Shown: positions 24,401 to 38,747, counted from the first letter of the stretch. The stretch: DNA of 64,000 nt from Anniella stebbinsi (GCA_029215795.1 JARDYH010000001.1:181977654-182041653); one strand, 5' to 3'. Numbers and translations: made by a program. The notes: generated from the sequence alone by a model not told the origin.

Positions 24401-27400
24401 ATCTATGCAACAGGGGGTGCGTTCGGATGACACTTTAGTCCACAGAGTGGGAATAATCCACTCCACAGATGCCTATTTGCGTGACACGGAAGTGCTGCTC
24501 TGTGGAGTGGACTATCACCACTCCGTTGACTTGTCATTTCCCCCCTTTCTCTCGGCCCTCCCCATGGAATGCCGGCACTGGTTACCACTTACCTTATCGG
24601 GGCGCTGCCATTCCGTGGGGAGGAGCGGAGGGAGGAAGAGAGTCGCATTGCGTGGAGCCATCTCTCCTCATGACAGGAGGTGGGATTCATCTGCCGCCAC
24701 TCTGGCAGGCACATCTCCTCCAGTCATTGGAGGCGACAAACCCACCGGTTCTCACTGCGGCCGGTGCAGAGAGACAAGCGATGGGGCACCGCAGGCGCCG
24801 ATGCGTCCTTCGCCAGCAGAAGCCTCTCATCACGTGACACGTGAGCAGACCGCTCGAGTTTCCTTCTTCTGTGGCGGGCGTTCCTCGGCAGGCACCTACT
24901 GCTGAAGGAGGAAGCTCCAGAGCAGTCTCCTCACGTGTCATGTGACGAAAGACGTCTGCCGGTGAGGGAGGCACTGGTGGACCGAGAGACCTGCTCCGCT
25001 GAGAGGGCCTCAGGTGTCTCGGTGGCGCCTCTTCCGTCCCCATTTAGTTTCGATCCAGGGAGCAGGGAGAGCTGACAGTCACAACTCTCCCCGCTCTCTG
25101 GATGGAAACTAAATGGGGATGGAAGAGGCGCCTCCGAGACACCTGAGGCCCTCTCAGCGGAGCAGGTCTCTTGGCAGCGGCACCTCCCGCGCCTCCATAG
25201 CAACAGGAACGGCTATAATAACACTGCCCACTGCCCCGTTGTTATGGAAATGATGGTGATGGAGGGGCGGGGTGTGTGTGCAAGGATTCATCCTTCAGCT
25301 GTGACAAGGGGGATGATGGGTCCTTGCATGTCCCGTGCCCTTTGGGCAGAAGAGAAGGGAAATTGGGCACCTAAGTGGGGAGCCAAGGACTGCGGCGCCC
25401 CAGCAAGGGACGGCATGATTGGCGGCTCCCCAAGCACTTGCAGGCACGGCATTATTTCCCCTGCCGGTGGAGCCCTACTGAGCTAGCGTGGCTGGGGTTT
25501 CTGCCACTCTTGCCTCCTCACAACTCCTCATAATCCATGGAGCTCACCACACGACCTGATTAGAAATGGTTGTGCAGAAAAGTAATTCTGCAAACCGTTG
25601 GTTATCTCCGTTGGTTATTTTTTTTGGAAACAACCAACTGGCATGGTTTTTGCCCAACAGACAACACGTTAGTCAACGGTGGACTATTTAAGTCCACCCC
25701 TAACTAACGTGTCATCCGAACTGAGCCAGGGAGTCACAACTGAGAGCAAAGAAAGAAATGCGCTGCATTCTCACTTTATATAGAGTATAGCTACAGTGTA
25801 CATGCTAATTTCTTTTGTTGCCTATATTTTCATTTTCTAAATGGTCAGCTCTCTCATTCACATCATTATGAAAAAACATTTTATGAAACAAAGATATTGG
25901 TAGAATATACAAGGGTTAGGAAAGTCTGCACCCTGCATGGATACAGCCTCCCCTCCTGTGAAATCCCCCTCTCAGGTGACTGCTCTTCCCTGTAACAGAA
26001 GGTTCAACAGTAATGGCTGCCTATCAGCAGTAATTTGCCCTGCACTTTTACACTTCTTAAAAAGGAAGGCTGTTGAACCATAAGATACATGCCAGCAAGC
26101 ATGGGGCAAAGTCAAGATGAACAGAAAACCACAAAAATGAACAGAACAGGTGAAACTAGAAACAAAAGAGAGAAGTAGAATGCAGGCTTAGCTCAAGAAA
26201 ACTATCCTGCTGTGCCCAAAGAAGAACTGAGTGGGAAGGCATGGAAGCCACACCTTTGGGCATGGGAATTGGACCTGGGAGTGTGCCCTGCTGGCAAAGA
26301 TGCCTAGTTAAAAGCTCTGGAGTATTCCAAACATGCACTGTGCAGGCTCAGTTTCCGTTTATTTCGGTCATGGGCAGTACAGCAGAAAACATCAGCAATA
26401 ATAATAACAACAACAGCCAGCAGGAAAGATGGAGGAAGAGGTCTGCTGGACATTAACAGAATTCATGCTAAACAGATAAAATCACTCAGAGAATTCTTCC
26501 ACACCAAAAACACCCCCATTCATAAAGCCATAGTAAAAGCAGATAAAAACTACACTACACTCAACCTAGCGCTGCAAAATGAAGATCAAACACAACCACT
26601 TACACTCGCAGAGAAAAAAGAAAAATGGGCACAAAAAGCACTCCATGGGAAGCACTACAACATAATACAGAACCCAGAAATAAAGAACGATCGTACGAAT
26701 GGCTCAGGGAGGGTGAGCTATTTCCAGAAACTGAAGGATTCCTAATAGCTATACAGGATCAAGTTATAGCAACCAAGAACTACCAAAAATACATCATAAA
26801 AGTTAACAGTGTAACAACAGACCTATGCAGGAAATACCATCAATTCCAAGAAACAATAGACCACATAACAGGAGGATGTAAAATTCTGGCACGAATGGAC
26901 TATACAGACAGACACAATACAGCTGCAAAAATAACTCACCAACAACTGGCTATCAAATTCAACCTTATCAAACAACCTACACCATACTATACATATTCAC
27001 CCGAAACAATCTTGGAAAATGCAGATCATAAAATATACTGGGATAGAACAATTCATATAGACAAGACAATACCTTGCAACCGATCAGACATAACGTTCAT
27101 AGACAAAAAAAAAAAAGAATAACACACATACCTCATCGACATAGCAATACCGAATGACAAAAATGTTGTTGAAAAGGAAGAAGAAAAGAGAGACAAATAT
27201 ACACCACTGGCAATGGAAGTCAAAGAACTATGGCAACAGGAATAGGTCACAATTATTCCATTAGCCACATCAGTCACCGGCATCACATTAAAAAAAATGT
27301 ACAGAAAACCTCCCAAAACTGGGCCTACCAGAATACATCCACACCAACATCCAGAAAGCAGTCATAATTAAAATATGCTCAATCGTCAGGAAATTCCTGA

Positions 27401-30400
27401 ATCAATAAAAGACAGCATGATTTGGCAAAGCCCCAGTCCTCTCTGTAAACCTTTCTCCCCTCCATTGGGGCCCTTTCCAACTCCCATCCCAAGCGTTTCA
27501 TCATTTTTTCTGGTGGATTAGGGCACAGTCCTCTATTGGCCTGAGTGCTTCCCCCTTATCCAATGGGCTTGCACACCTTGCCTGCCTGGCTATCAAATGT
27601 TCTCTCAAAGACATCATTTTGTGCTTCTGAAGTCAACGCACAGGAAGAATCCAAAAGAGCTAACTCCTCATTAACATGCGATTCATCATCCTTGTGATGT
27701 CTGTGCCACTGATCCCATAACGGTTTTTCATCAGCTTGTCCTTTAAGAGTAGGAGCCCTTTCATGGGCCATATCAAAAGTGGGAGTACCATGGGCCACAA
27801 CTGAATCTGTGGAATATCTCTCTCTTTTTTTTTTAAGCTATCGGCCCACTTCTTTCCACAGTGTTCTGAGCGTTTTGTGTTATATCCTCTTAAGTCTGGC
27901 CGGTGGTATCATAGAATCATAGGATAGTGGAGTTGGAAGGGGCCTATGAGGCCATCAAGTTCAACCCCCTGCTCAATACAGGAATCTACCTTACAGCATC
28001 CCTGACAGATGGTTGTCCAGCTGCCTCTTGAATGCCTCTAGGGTGGGAGAGCCCACCACCTCCCTAGGTCATTGCTTCCATTGTCATATTGCTCTAACAG
28101 TCAGGAAGTTTTTCCTGATGTCCAGCCGGAATCTGGCTTCCTGTGACTGGAGCCTATTATTCTGTGTCCAGCACTCTGGGATGATCGAGAAGAGATCTTG
28201 GTTTTCAATAAACCTTGACACCCTTACTATTCAAGTACTCCTGGGTACTTATTCCTTTATGGCTAAGGAGAGTTCCTTCTATATCAAGGTCAATTAAATT
28301 TGTAGTGTCACATGCCTCCTTCTCTTGAGTGATTTTTGAGTATAAGGAATGGGAGAGACCGAAAGCCAGGGGAGGTGCCAGATTCTCAAACAGTCTTGAG
28401 ATTAAGATACCACGCCCAGCAAAAGCATCTCTGCTGTCCTCTGCCCTTCTGGCCTTGCCCCAGTCATTGAAGGGAACTGCAGCACGATGTTGCATATCAT
28501 TGTAGTATAAATATTCCACATGGGCAATATTATCTGACGTAATCAGCCCTGGGAAGACCACATCCAAGATTATAGTTAAGTGCAGTTTACGTTCATGCTG
28601 GGTTAAAAGACCTGCAGGCTTATTAGGATAATTCACTAAAACCAACTTTTGGCAATTCAGTTCTAAATTCCAGTTGGAATCTTTTGCTCTGTTCATCTGA
28701 TGGGGTCTCTTTCTCAGTGAGGCTAGCGTCCAAGGATCCTGCACATCAGGAACTTGGGTCTGATCCTGTGCTGATGTTAGTGAGATGGGCTGTAGGGGGA
28801 TATCCAATGTAGTTTCAGATTGGTATTTGTCAATATGGCCAATAATTTCCTTGTTCTTGGTTTCCTTCTTAGCTTTTAGACCTGCTTCCTGCTTAGGACT
28901 TTTATCAAATACTTTAAGGAGTTTCTTGACTTCCATGTTCTTGTATCTTACAGGCTTATTAGTTTTTACATTTTTGCTCTTCTTTGAATCACTGCCCCCC
29001 TTTCTTCTTAGCCAATCTCCTACTCACCTTCCTATTCAACACAGTGGGGTTATTTGATTGTGCCCCAATTGTACTCAGCTCCATTCCTGAGTCTTCTCCT
29101 CCCAGCTCCAGGCCATCTTTTATATGTACTTCCACCAGTGTTGTTAGGAGGCTGTTGCATTCTGACAAAAAGGATTTGATATGTTTCTAGGTCGTTCATC
29201 AGCACTGTTCTCCGATTGGTCACAGGACTCTTGTTTTGTTCCCTTTCCCATTGCTGCAGGCCAGCTCTGCCACTTGTCTTAGCATCATTTCATTTAACTG
29301 ACTATCCTCTTCAGGTGTCAGTATGATCCCCGAGGGCGCCTTATTCTCAGCGCAAGCCAGCTCTTGTGCGAGGTTCATGGAAGGCAAGTCCTCATTTGAG
29401 TCATGTATATAACCTTTAAGGTCCAAGGTCCAGTCTAGTATGGAATTTAGGGAGTTTGGGGCATCTATGACCCTATCAGCAGCCTCTTCTGTTGCTTCGG
29501 GCATATAAAATTGTGTAATTTGGGGGGGAGGGAGGAATGTCCACAGTGGAAGGAGTGATACCTAATACCTGATATCCCCTTCCAGTGAGCACCATTTCAT
29601 TACAGGTGTTATCAACACCGATAGAAAAGTTATGAGAACAATTGTGAATCTCTGGATATCAAGAGAAGACTGACGGCCCTGGTTGATGGCTATGCCTGGT
29701 AATTATCTTGGCCTGGTGATCTCTCAGCAGCTCCTGTTTTCTCACCTCTCCACCTTGATGTTCTTCACCCTGTTAAGAGTGAAGGCTCCACCCACTGTGC
29801 AGGCTATCCTGTATGAATGCCTGCACAGAGACTATGAAGAACTAATGAATGTTTGAAAATATCCAGAGACAGTCAAGGACCAAGTTAACACATGAAAGAT
29901 TTGTGAAGCTTCTTTCAATTCAAGCAAACCTTCCATGTTTTGAAGTCCATTAAGTTCAAAGTGAATGTTCAGAATCAGAAGCTACAAATTTGTCAGACAC
30001 TGATTAGAAAAATAAACATGTGCCAGTACTTTCAAAGAAAAGTGATTTACTGAAACTTGGAGAAATATAAATAAAAATAAATATGGACTCGAGGCAACCA
30101 CCATATTTTTGTTTTATAAAATGTATTATTTCCCAATGATATAAATAGGACAGCTGAGTTTAGAAAATGAAAATGTGGATATTAAATTAATAGTATGACA
30201 CTTCTCTGCTCCCATGCATGTTTAGGTAGAGCCAAATCTAACTCAGTCCAATTCACTGTGCATAGGACTGCAGCCTTACTGCACAAAATAATGATATACC
30301 AAAATATAAATTTATTGCGATTTATAGGGATGCTTATGAGCCTTTTCTCTAAAAATAAGAATTTATTTGTTTCTGCATGATAATGTTTAAGTCTTCATAT

Positions 30401-33400
30401 TGATATTCAGACGTTAACACCTAAACATAGTTTGGAACAATGTGAACATGCAGTCCAATCCTCTTGGAAGTCTCATATACTTCCTCCTCCTCCTCCCCTC
30501 CCCTCAGTTTTACTTTCTAATACTGGGTACAATTTCAACTACTGTTTGAATAATACTAAAAGATTTACGTCCCGAAATTTCATAAATATGCCAAATTGCG
30601 CAATTTTATGTGATAACTAAATTATGCATGATACATTTCAGGATCTTAAGATAACAAAGTAAGTTTAGGTCTGCTAAACAGAAATGTATTGCACATATTT
30701 CAATTTTTCCAAAAACATTCCACCACACCCACTGCTTAAAACTTTCCAGAAATTTTACATGTTTATTTCTGGTGTAGTCTGAATCAAAAAGCACCTCCAG
30801 GCTGTGAACCTGAATGAGCAGAGAAAAGAAGAGAACACCACCTATGAAATGTTTTCCTCACAAGATCACAAGGCTAAAAGCCAGTATTACTTCCTGAGTT
30901 CAGCTTCACCACATCACTGATCCCAAAGAAAGCAATCAAGCCACCACCTCTCATGGAAACAAGGTCTATAGTATTTCCAGATGCTTTGTAAATAGAATGG
31001 AACGATGATGATGCCACACAGCCCTGCAGTGGGAAAAGTGGCCACCTTGGGTGGTGCGATCAGCAAGGCTTCCTGTCCCAAGCGTCCAACAACAACCAGC
31101 GGGAAAGAACAGGCACCCAAGCTACATGGACTCACAGTTGGTCCAAATACACATGTCTGAATGTTTATATAAGACTGCGAAGGAAGTGAACTTCTGATCC
31201 TGGGGAAGAGGGAAGGAGGAAAACACATTCTTTTAAAAAGGTGTCTGTACCTTTACTCCTCTCTCTTTACGCAGAGGAGTTCTGGAGGGAGGAATAGGAG
31301 TTCTATTTCCGGCAGGGCTAAATACACTCGGAGCTGTGGGATTCCTGAATGGAGCTTGTTTCGGTATTCCTTTGAGTGGAGCTAAAAACAAAACAGTAAG
31401 GATAAAAATGTAATTCACTGAAATCAGTGATGACACTGCTTTTACTAAAGAATGCCAGATCTCTCAAACAGCTACATATTTTGATCAATTTATTACATCC
31501 TTTATCCACAGTATCAGCAAAACTTAGCCATTATGTTTAAGACTGATTAAAATAGTAAAACATAAGCCAAATGATGTCATAGTTCACACAGAGGATATTA
31601 AAAGCAAAAATATTTTATTTGCATTATTTTGCAACATTCTTTTTGAGTTGTTATTAAAAACTAAAACTGTGTATGCATTAATCCTACTACTCTGTCAACT
31701 GTCAAAAACTGTTATCAATGTATTTCTATAAAAACAGAAAAATATAGTTGCTCCTTTGGCAGCCCATGAAGACTTGAGAGAAGACACAATTTAAGATATA
31801 CAAAAACAGAAGATACCTCACTATTAGAAGTTACCTTATAAGAAAAACCTTTCTTTAAAAGTATCAGAGTGAACAACATGATTCAGTCTTAAAATCTCTT
31901 CCGGGAGGGGGCAGGTGGGGTCTCCTTCCAACTCAAGAGAGACTCAGCAATATTGCTGTAGTCTGCGATTCTGCTAACAGAATACATATGACCAGTGCTG
32001 ATTCCACTCGGAGAAACCAAGCATAGCATGGCTCTTTTGGGCTGGTAGAGTGCGCTGCCTTGACAGACAAGGCAACATGAAACAGCACAGCAATACATTC
32101 CAACATACGGACAGTGATACCTTCCCAAAGGAGGAAGGATGCACCAGGTTTCCCTAATGCAGCTCTCCCTACGCCCAGGGCCGTGCAGAGGGGGAGCCAG
32201 TGGGGCCAGTTGGCCCAGGGCCCACGATTTCGAGGGGGCACTCCGACAAGGAGGTCCCCCCCTCAGCTTATGCTACTGCTTCCATAGCATAAGTGGCCCA
32301 TCAAGAAGCGAGGAGCCCCCCTTGCAGAAACAACACAGGAGTCGTCCGTCATGAATACCACGGTCAGACTACAAGCTCCAGAAGGCCATGCCTTGACGTG
32401 TTGTAGAACAGGTTTAATATGAAGGTGTTACGTAGAACGGACATGTTGATGGGCACGCCCCCTTGGGGCGGCTATATTGTCCTCCTTTTTTGAAATGGGG
32501 GGTCACATACTTCCCATCTGGCCTGGGCGTATTACCAGCTCTGCACGGCCCTGCCTACACCTGACAACCCAGTGAGAATCCTAGAAACATCATGAGCCCC
32601 CCAAAACCATTGTGTCATTTTTCAGCCATGTGAAATGTGCACTTAACTGTAATTGAGGGGTGTCGGAAGAGAACTATGCCCCATGTATCAAAAGTCTGGA
32701 AACTCACTATTATATGTCAGCTCCCCAACACAGAGATAGGACATTTAGAATCCAGACTCTCTGATATTACTGAGAACATACAGCTGCAAGCAAAATGTTA
32801 TTCCAACCAAGTTGTGTGTTTTTTCTTATTTCTGTTTTGCTGTAAACTTGTATTTAGTTATATTTTTGAGCATTATTGTGATATTGTTGTTTAATATATT
32901 GATGTAGTATATTATTGAAATTTTTTTGGTAGTATTTCTGCTGTAAACTTGCATTTTGTAAACCGCCCAGAGAGCTTCGGCTATGGGGCGGGATAGAAAT
33001 GGAATAAATAAATGGGGGGGGGGGGGGGTAAATGAATGAAAACACTGCTGAGTGGAGAACACTCAGCAGAAATATGCTGAGCCATCATGGATGGCTTAAT
33101 AATCCCTCTGTGATGATCCATTCATTCTTCCCGATACTAAATACTGCAGCCGCCGGCACTGTTAATACAATAAGCTGCTGCAGCAAGAGGTGTGTGTGGG
33201 TGTGTGGGTGTGTGAGATAGAGAGAGAAGGAGGAGGAGGAGGAGGAGAAGAAGAAGACGACGACGACGATGACACACACACACAAGGCAGAAAAGACAAG
33301 AGTTGATGTTGCAATTAAAATATATGTATTGAGTTCTGGGAGGGTGGCATGGGGGATTAAGCCGCAGAGATTTGGAATGTTGTCCCTATCTTCAAAAAGG

Positions 33401-36400
33401 GCAAAAAGGAGGAACCTGGGGACTACATACCAGTTAGTCTGACATCAATCCCTGGGAAATTTTTGGATCAGATTATTAAAAAGCCAATCTGTGGGCATAA
33501 TATATCTTGACTTCAGCAAAGCATTTGACAAAGTACCCCATGACATTCTGATCAGCAAACTAGCTAAAAGTGGGCTACATGGAACAACTATTAGGTGGAT
33601 CCACAGTTCTCTACAGAATCAGACTCAAAGAGTGCTTATCAATTGTACCTTCTCAAACTGGGGGGAGGTAATGAGTGGGGTAATGCAGGGCCCAGTGCTC
33701 TTCAACATTTTTATTAAAGACTTGGATGAGGAGGTGCAGGGAATGCTTAGCAAATTTGCAGATGACACAAAATTGGGCGGGATAGCTAATACCCTGGAAG
33801 ACAGAAACAAACTTCAAAGTGATCTTAATAGGCTGGAGTGCTGGGCTGAAAGCAACAGCATGAAATTTAATAGGGATAAATGCCAAGTTCTACACCTAGG
33901 AAAAAGAAACCAAATGCACAGTTACAAGATGGGGGATACTTGGCTAAACAATACTACAAGCGAGAAGGATCTTGGAATTGTTGTAGATCACAAGCTGAAT
34001 ATGAGACAACAGTGTGATGTGGCTGCAAAAAAAGCAAATGCTATTTTGGGCTGCAAATTGCATGAAGTACTGGTTCCCCTCTATTTGGCACTGGTTAGGC
34101 TTCACCTTGAGTATTGTGTCCAGTTCTGGGCACCACACTTCAAGAAGGATGCAGACAAGCTGGAGCGTGTTCAGAGGAGGGCAACGAGGATGATTAGCGG
34201 ACTGGAAACAAAGCCCTATGAGGAGAGATGGAAAGAACTGGGCATGTTTAGCCTGGAGAAGAGAAGATTGAGGGGAGAACATGATAGCACTCTTCAAATA
34301 CTTGAAAGGTTGTCACACAGAGGAGGGCCAAGATCTCTTCTCAATCTTCCCAGAGTGCAGGACACGGAATAATGTACTCAAGTTACAGGAAGCCAGATTC
34401 TGGCTGGACATCAGGAAAAACATCCTGACTGTTAGAGCTGTACAACAATGGAACCAATGACCTAGGGAGGCCGTGGGCTCTCCCACACAAGAGGCCTTCA
34501 AGATGCAGCTGGATAGCCATCTGTCAGGGATGCTTTAAGGTGGATTCCTGCACTGAGCAGGGGGCTGGACTCAATGGCCTTATAGGCCCCTTCCAACTCT
34601 GCTATTCTATGATTCTATGAATGCTTGTTTATGTACATGCTATTAGTCTCTGATTCATGTCTGTATACAGCATGTAGAAGATGTGGTCATGAATAGATAT
34701 AGACATGAAGAAAAAACATCAGAAGGAAAAAGAGACTAGAAAGCCAAAAACTGTGAGGGAAAATATTAATGCATTTTCTAGGAACACACACTGTTAATAT
34801 TTAATACAATTGCCAAGACTAAAAAAGAACAAATTGGTCTCTAAAAGGCCAACACGCATGAAAAACCTTTACACTACTCGATCCCCTCCTCTTCCGCCAT
34901 CTTTTTAAGACAACTCAGCTTTTACATCTATGTTTATGTCAGTATGTCATTGTGTAGCTGGACAATTGCTCTTAAAGGCTTAGAAATAGAAAAGCTGCTA
35001 TTGTAGTTTACGTAAGTACCTCCTAGGAAACCAGACATCAAGCTTGAGAATAAAAAACAAGTTTTGTCATTTTAACTGAAATCTCTATGGGACATGTATA
35101 GAATGCCCAATGCAGAACTTTGTTCACCGATATCCCAAAAAGCTTAATGGCTTTTTTTAAAGTATGCTTTTCTATTCTTTTATCAAATAATCATGCAGCG
35201 GCTTGTGTTTTTCTTAGAAATCCAATACACGCTTTGGGAGGGAAATGTACTCCTCCCAATGAGAACACTGCAAGATGCAATAACAAAAAGCCAAATAAAA
35301 AATCTTGTTAAATTATTTAAATCAGACTAAAGAAACATCTTTCAAAGGTGCGACTGCAAAAATCTGATAATAACAATATCTAACCTTATCTGTGAGGCCA
35401 AAAAATATTGTTTTAAAGTCAAGATTTCCAGTATTTGAAGATATTCTAAGATAATGTATGTGAGCTAATTCCAGAACGTTTTTGGGGATATGTGCAGGCA
35501 GGATTAAGCATTACAGAGCAACCCTAAAATGGGGATGGGTGAGTCCCTATCTATCGTAGGAAATGCCACTTGCTAAGCCCTACCAGCAGCCGGCTTCCCC
35601 CCCCCACTTCCCCAACTGCCTCCATTTGGAGCGTGCCAGGGTGTTTGGGATGTGGGTCAGGGAATGAGGTAGCCTAGTTCCTGAAGACTGCTCCCAATAC
35701 CCACACACCCCAAACTAGCCCTTTTTCAGCCCCACTGCTGGGGCAGCCACAGCAACGGAAACCTCTGCGACTGTCCAGGGAGGACTCCTCGAGCAGACCT
35801 TCCTCTCTGCCAATGAAAAGGAGGTCTGCAGTATCTGGTGTGCCTTGGAATGCCTTCCAGGGACAACAGGATCATTCCCTTAATCTTGCAAATACCTCTT
35901 TCAAAATAGCAGTTTTATACAGGAATTGTTTATATATTAGTAGCAAGAAACGTTTTATCTTACTTGTTGTATCAATTTTTTTGACCAACCCCCTTCCTTT
36001 GGCATGGAAAGGCACTCCAGCTGTCTTCTTGAGCTGCTGCGCAGTTTCAGTAGCTAGAAAAATAGTTTTAATTAATACTCATCTATAAAGTCCCATTCTT
36101 AAATTGTTCTTTAACACAACAGTTGAAACATTAGCTATCCAGAAAGAGCATAATGCTAAATAATTTACAGAGTAAGTTTACACGTTGGCTCAATTTGGAC
36201 GACACGTTAGTCAATGGTGGGGTAATAATCAACTTTACAGTTGTTCATCTAGGGGGTACTCCCCACACAACATGGTAATAAATAATCAACTGTGGTGTGG
36301 ATTAGGATCAGCGCTGAGTTGATTATGGCAGCATTCGGATGACACAATAGTCAAAACAACTGACAATTGTTTCCCCCACACCAGTTGTTTATTGTGTCGT

Positions 36401-38747
36401 CCGAATTGAGCCATAGAGTTCCCACTTTTTAGGGCCATAGCTGAAACATGCTGAATTCCTAGGCCCAGGGAATCTGCATGTTTTCCATTTTAAAGCATGC
36501 CAAAATTGTTCTAAGCGACTAAGTTTTCAATTTTCAGATCCACCTGTATAAACAAATTAGACCAACTTTTAAACATTACAATATACGTCTATCTTTCTCC
36601 TTCTCAAACTAGGGTGGTCAGATGCAAAGGAGAAAAAAGGAGAGAAGCAGGTTCTCAAGATGCTAAAATACTTCATTTCAAAGCTTGGAAATAAAGTATT
36701 TTAGCATCCTGAGAACCCGCTTCTCTCCTTCTTTTGCCCTGAGTTGGTTTTTGGTTTTTCAGATGCAAAGGAGGACAGAATTCCTGTACCTTTATTAGTT
36801 CTGTAGAACAAGAAAGAATTTCAACATGTGTAGCTTGTCAGGCAGAGGTGAAAGAAGCAAAGTCTACACTTGTCAAAATTCCCTCTTCTGCATTACTACA
36901 ATAAATAAAAGGGCCACTTCATCTTTGCATAAGGGTTCACTGTTCTTCTCCACTCCCTCTCTATTTTAAGGGAGAAAAAAGGAAGGAAAAACAAGAGAGT
37001 GAGAGAGAAATAAACAATGGTCTCAATATACCAATTGAAGATCAATGTTCTAAAGTACAAAAGCATATTAGCCTCCTCCAAAAGTCACTTTGAATTTTAC
37101 CCCATTATATATTTTGATTTTTTTTCAAAAGCAGATAAGATGCCTGTGAATAATATTAAGACTATTCCTCAATCAATCTATTCATATCCATGGTTGGCTT
37201 GATACTTACACTTCTGCAAGAGCTCTGCTCGGAGAGTGGCACTTTTTGGTTTCCGTTTCAGCTGGAAGTGTTTCACTGGAGGTGTAAGCGGTCCAGCCAA
37301 TGTGGTCAAGGCATTTTTATTTAAGTACTGGCATTCCAATGGCAACATGGCTGATGTTTCACATTCACTCACTATATGAAAGTGAAGATACATAGGAAAT
37401 AAGTTCCTATAAACACTAAAAATAACAACAGCTTCCATAGTTTAGGTATCCAACCACAGATTTCCTCAAACTACTAAGCATGAAGGCAAAATGCTTTACT
37501 CTCTATAGCATCAAGTTCTTTCAAGTTTGTTCATCTCACGACTCTCACCCTTCAACAACAAATTAAGAGGTGGTTGCCCATCCCTTGAATTGTTGTTCTG
37601 TCTTGTCAGTGCTCAACAAACAGCTCGGTACCTCCCTAAGTGCAAAGTCAAACACAGGCAGAGCTTTTATACCCTCAAAAGTATGGTAGCCATTAAACTC
37701 AAACAGGAGACAGCGAAGACATTTGTTGGGCTGTTGTTTCCCTCTCACATGCTTGCTAGGGAGCAATCGGTACTCATGCCAGGGGAACTGGAAATGACAG
37801 AAGTGTAATATTCTGGGACGAAAGGGCACTTACATGTCATATTACCTAGCTGCCAGTGAACTGGTTTTCATGGAACGGCAAGCCACCATGGGTAAATTGC
37901 CCCGCAGGGATTGCCATTTTGCATTTGAAAAATTCAAGCCACTGGGGCTGCACTGCAGCTTGTTGTTATCTGCAAACCCGGCGAGGGTGGGTTGTTGGGG
38001 TGGTTAACAAGCTACCCAAAAACCATGGCCTGTTTTAGGGCTGTGGATGCTTGGTAATCACCCCAACAACCCACCCAACAACCCGTTCACATGTAATGAC
38101 AAGCTACAGCATGCCCCCCCCCCACAGCTTAAATTTTTTAAATGGCGGCCGGTGCCACAACAAGAAGCCCTGTGGGGGACACCCATCGTGGCTTCTCATT
38201 ACCTGTAAACTACGTAGAGGATTGTCAAGGAAGGGTGGAACATGAGTTACCGACAGACATTTAATGATTTCAGAAAGAATGCAGATCTCTGCCTTTGTTG
38301 TTAGGCTATCATATTCTGGCTCTCAGCTGTTCCTACCTATAATGCATGAGCTACTTCAAGCAGACATGCAAAAACTAACTCACATAATTATTCACCCATA
38401 TTTCAAAAATTCACCTGGAACTTGTTGAATGACATTTGACATGAAAAAATGTCAATATTCGACAGCCAACTGAAGAATGTGTCAATTGTCAAGACAGTGT
38501 GCTGCTGACCTCAGAGTCACTATACTTCAACGTAAGGGCCTCAGAGGGTGGTTCCAGATTTAAATTGTTGAACTAAAATGTATCAGCAAGTTCAGATTCT
38601 ATTCAGTCTGCTCTCAATCAAGACTGGAGCCACCATTTCCACCATGGGCAGTCATTGTTCCTTCTAGGTGTGTTAAATTAGCACAGTGACTGTATTGCAT
38701 TTCATGATTGTTTTGCCCTAATTTTCACAACCTTTTGCCATCTAGAT

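Noticed and set aside
24264..24905. 213-codon plus-strand open frame in intron 5
   Set aside because: It crosses the left end of a GC-rich inverted-repeat element and has no recognisable domain. Length is explained by low stop frequency in GC-rich DNA.
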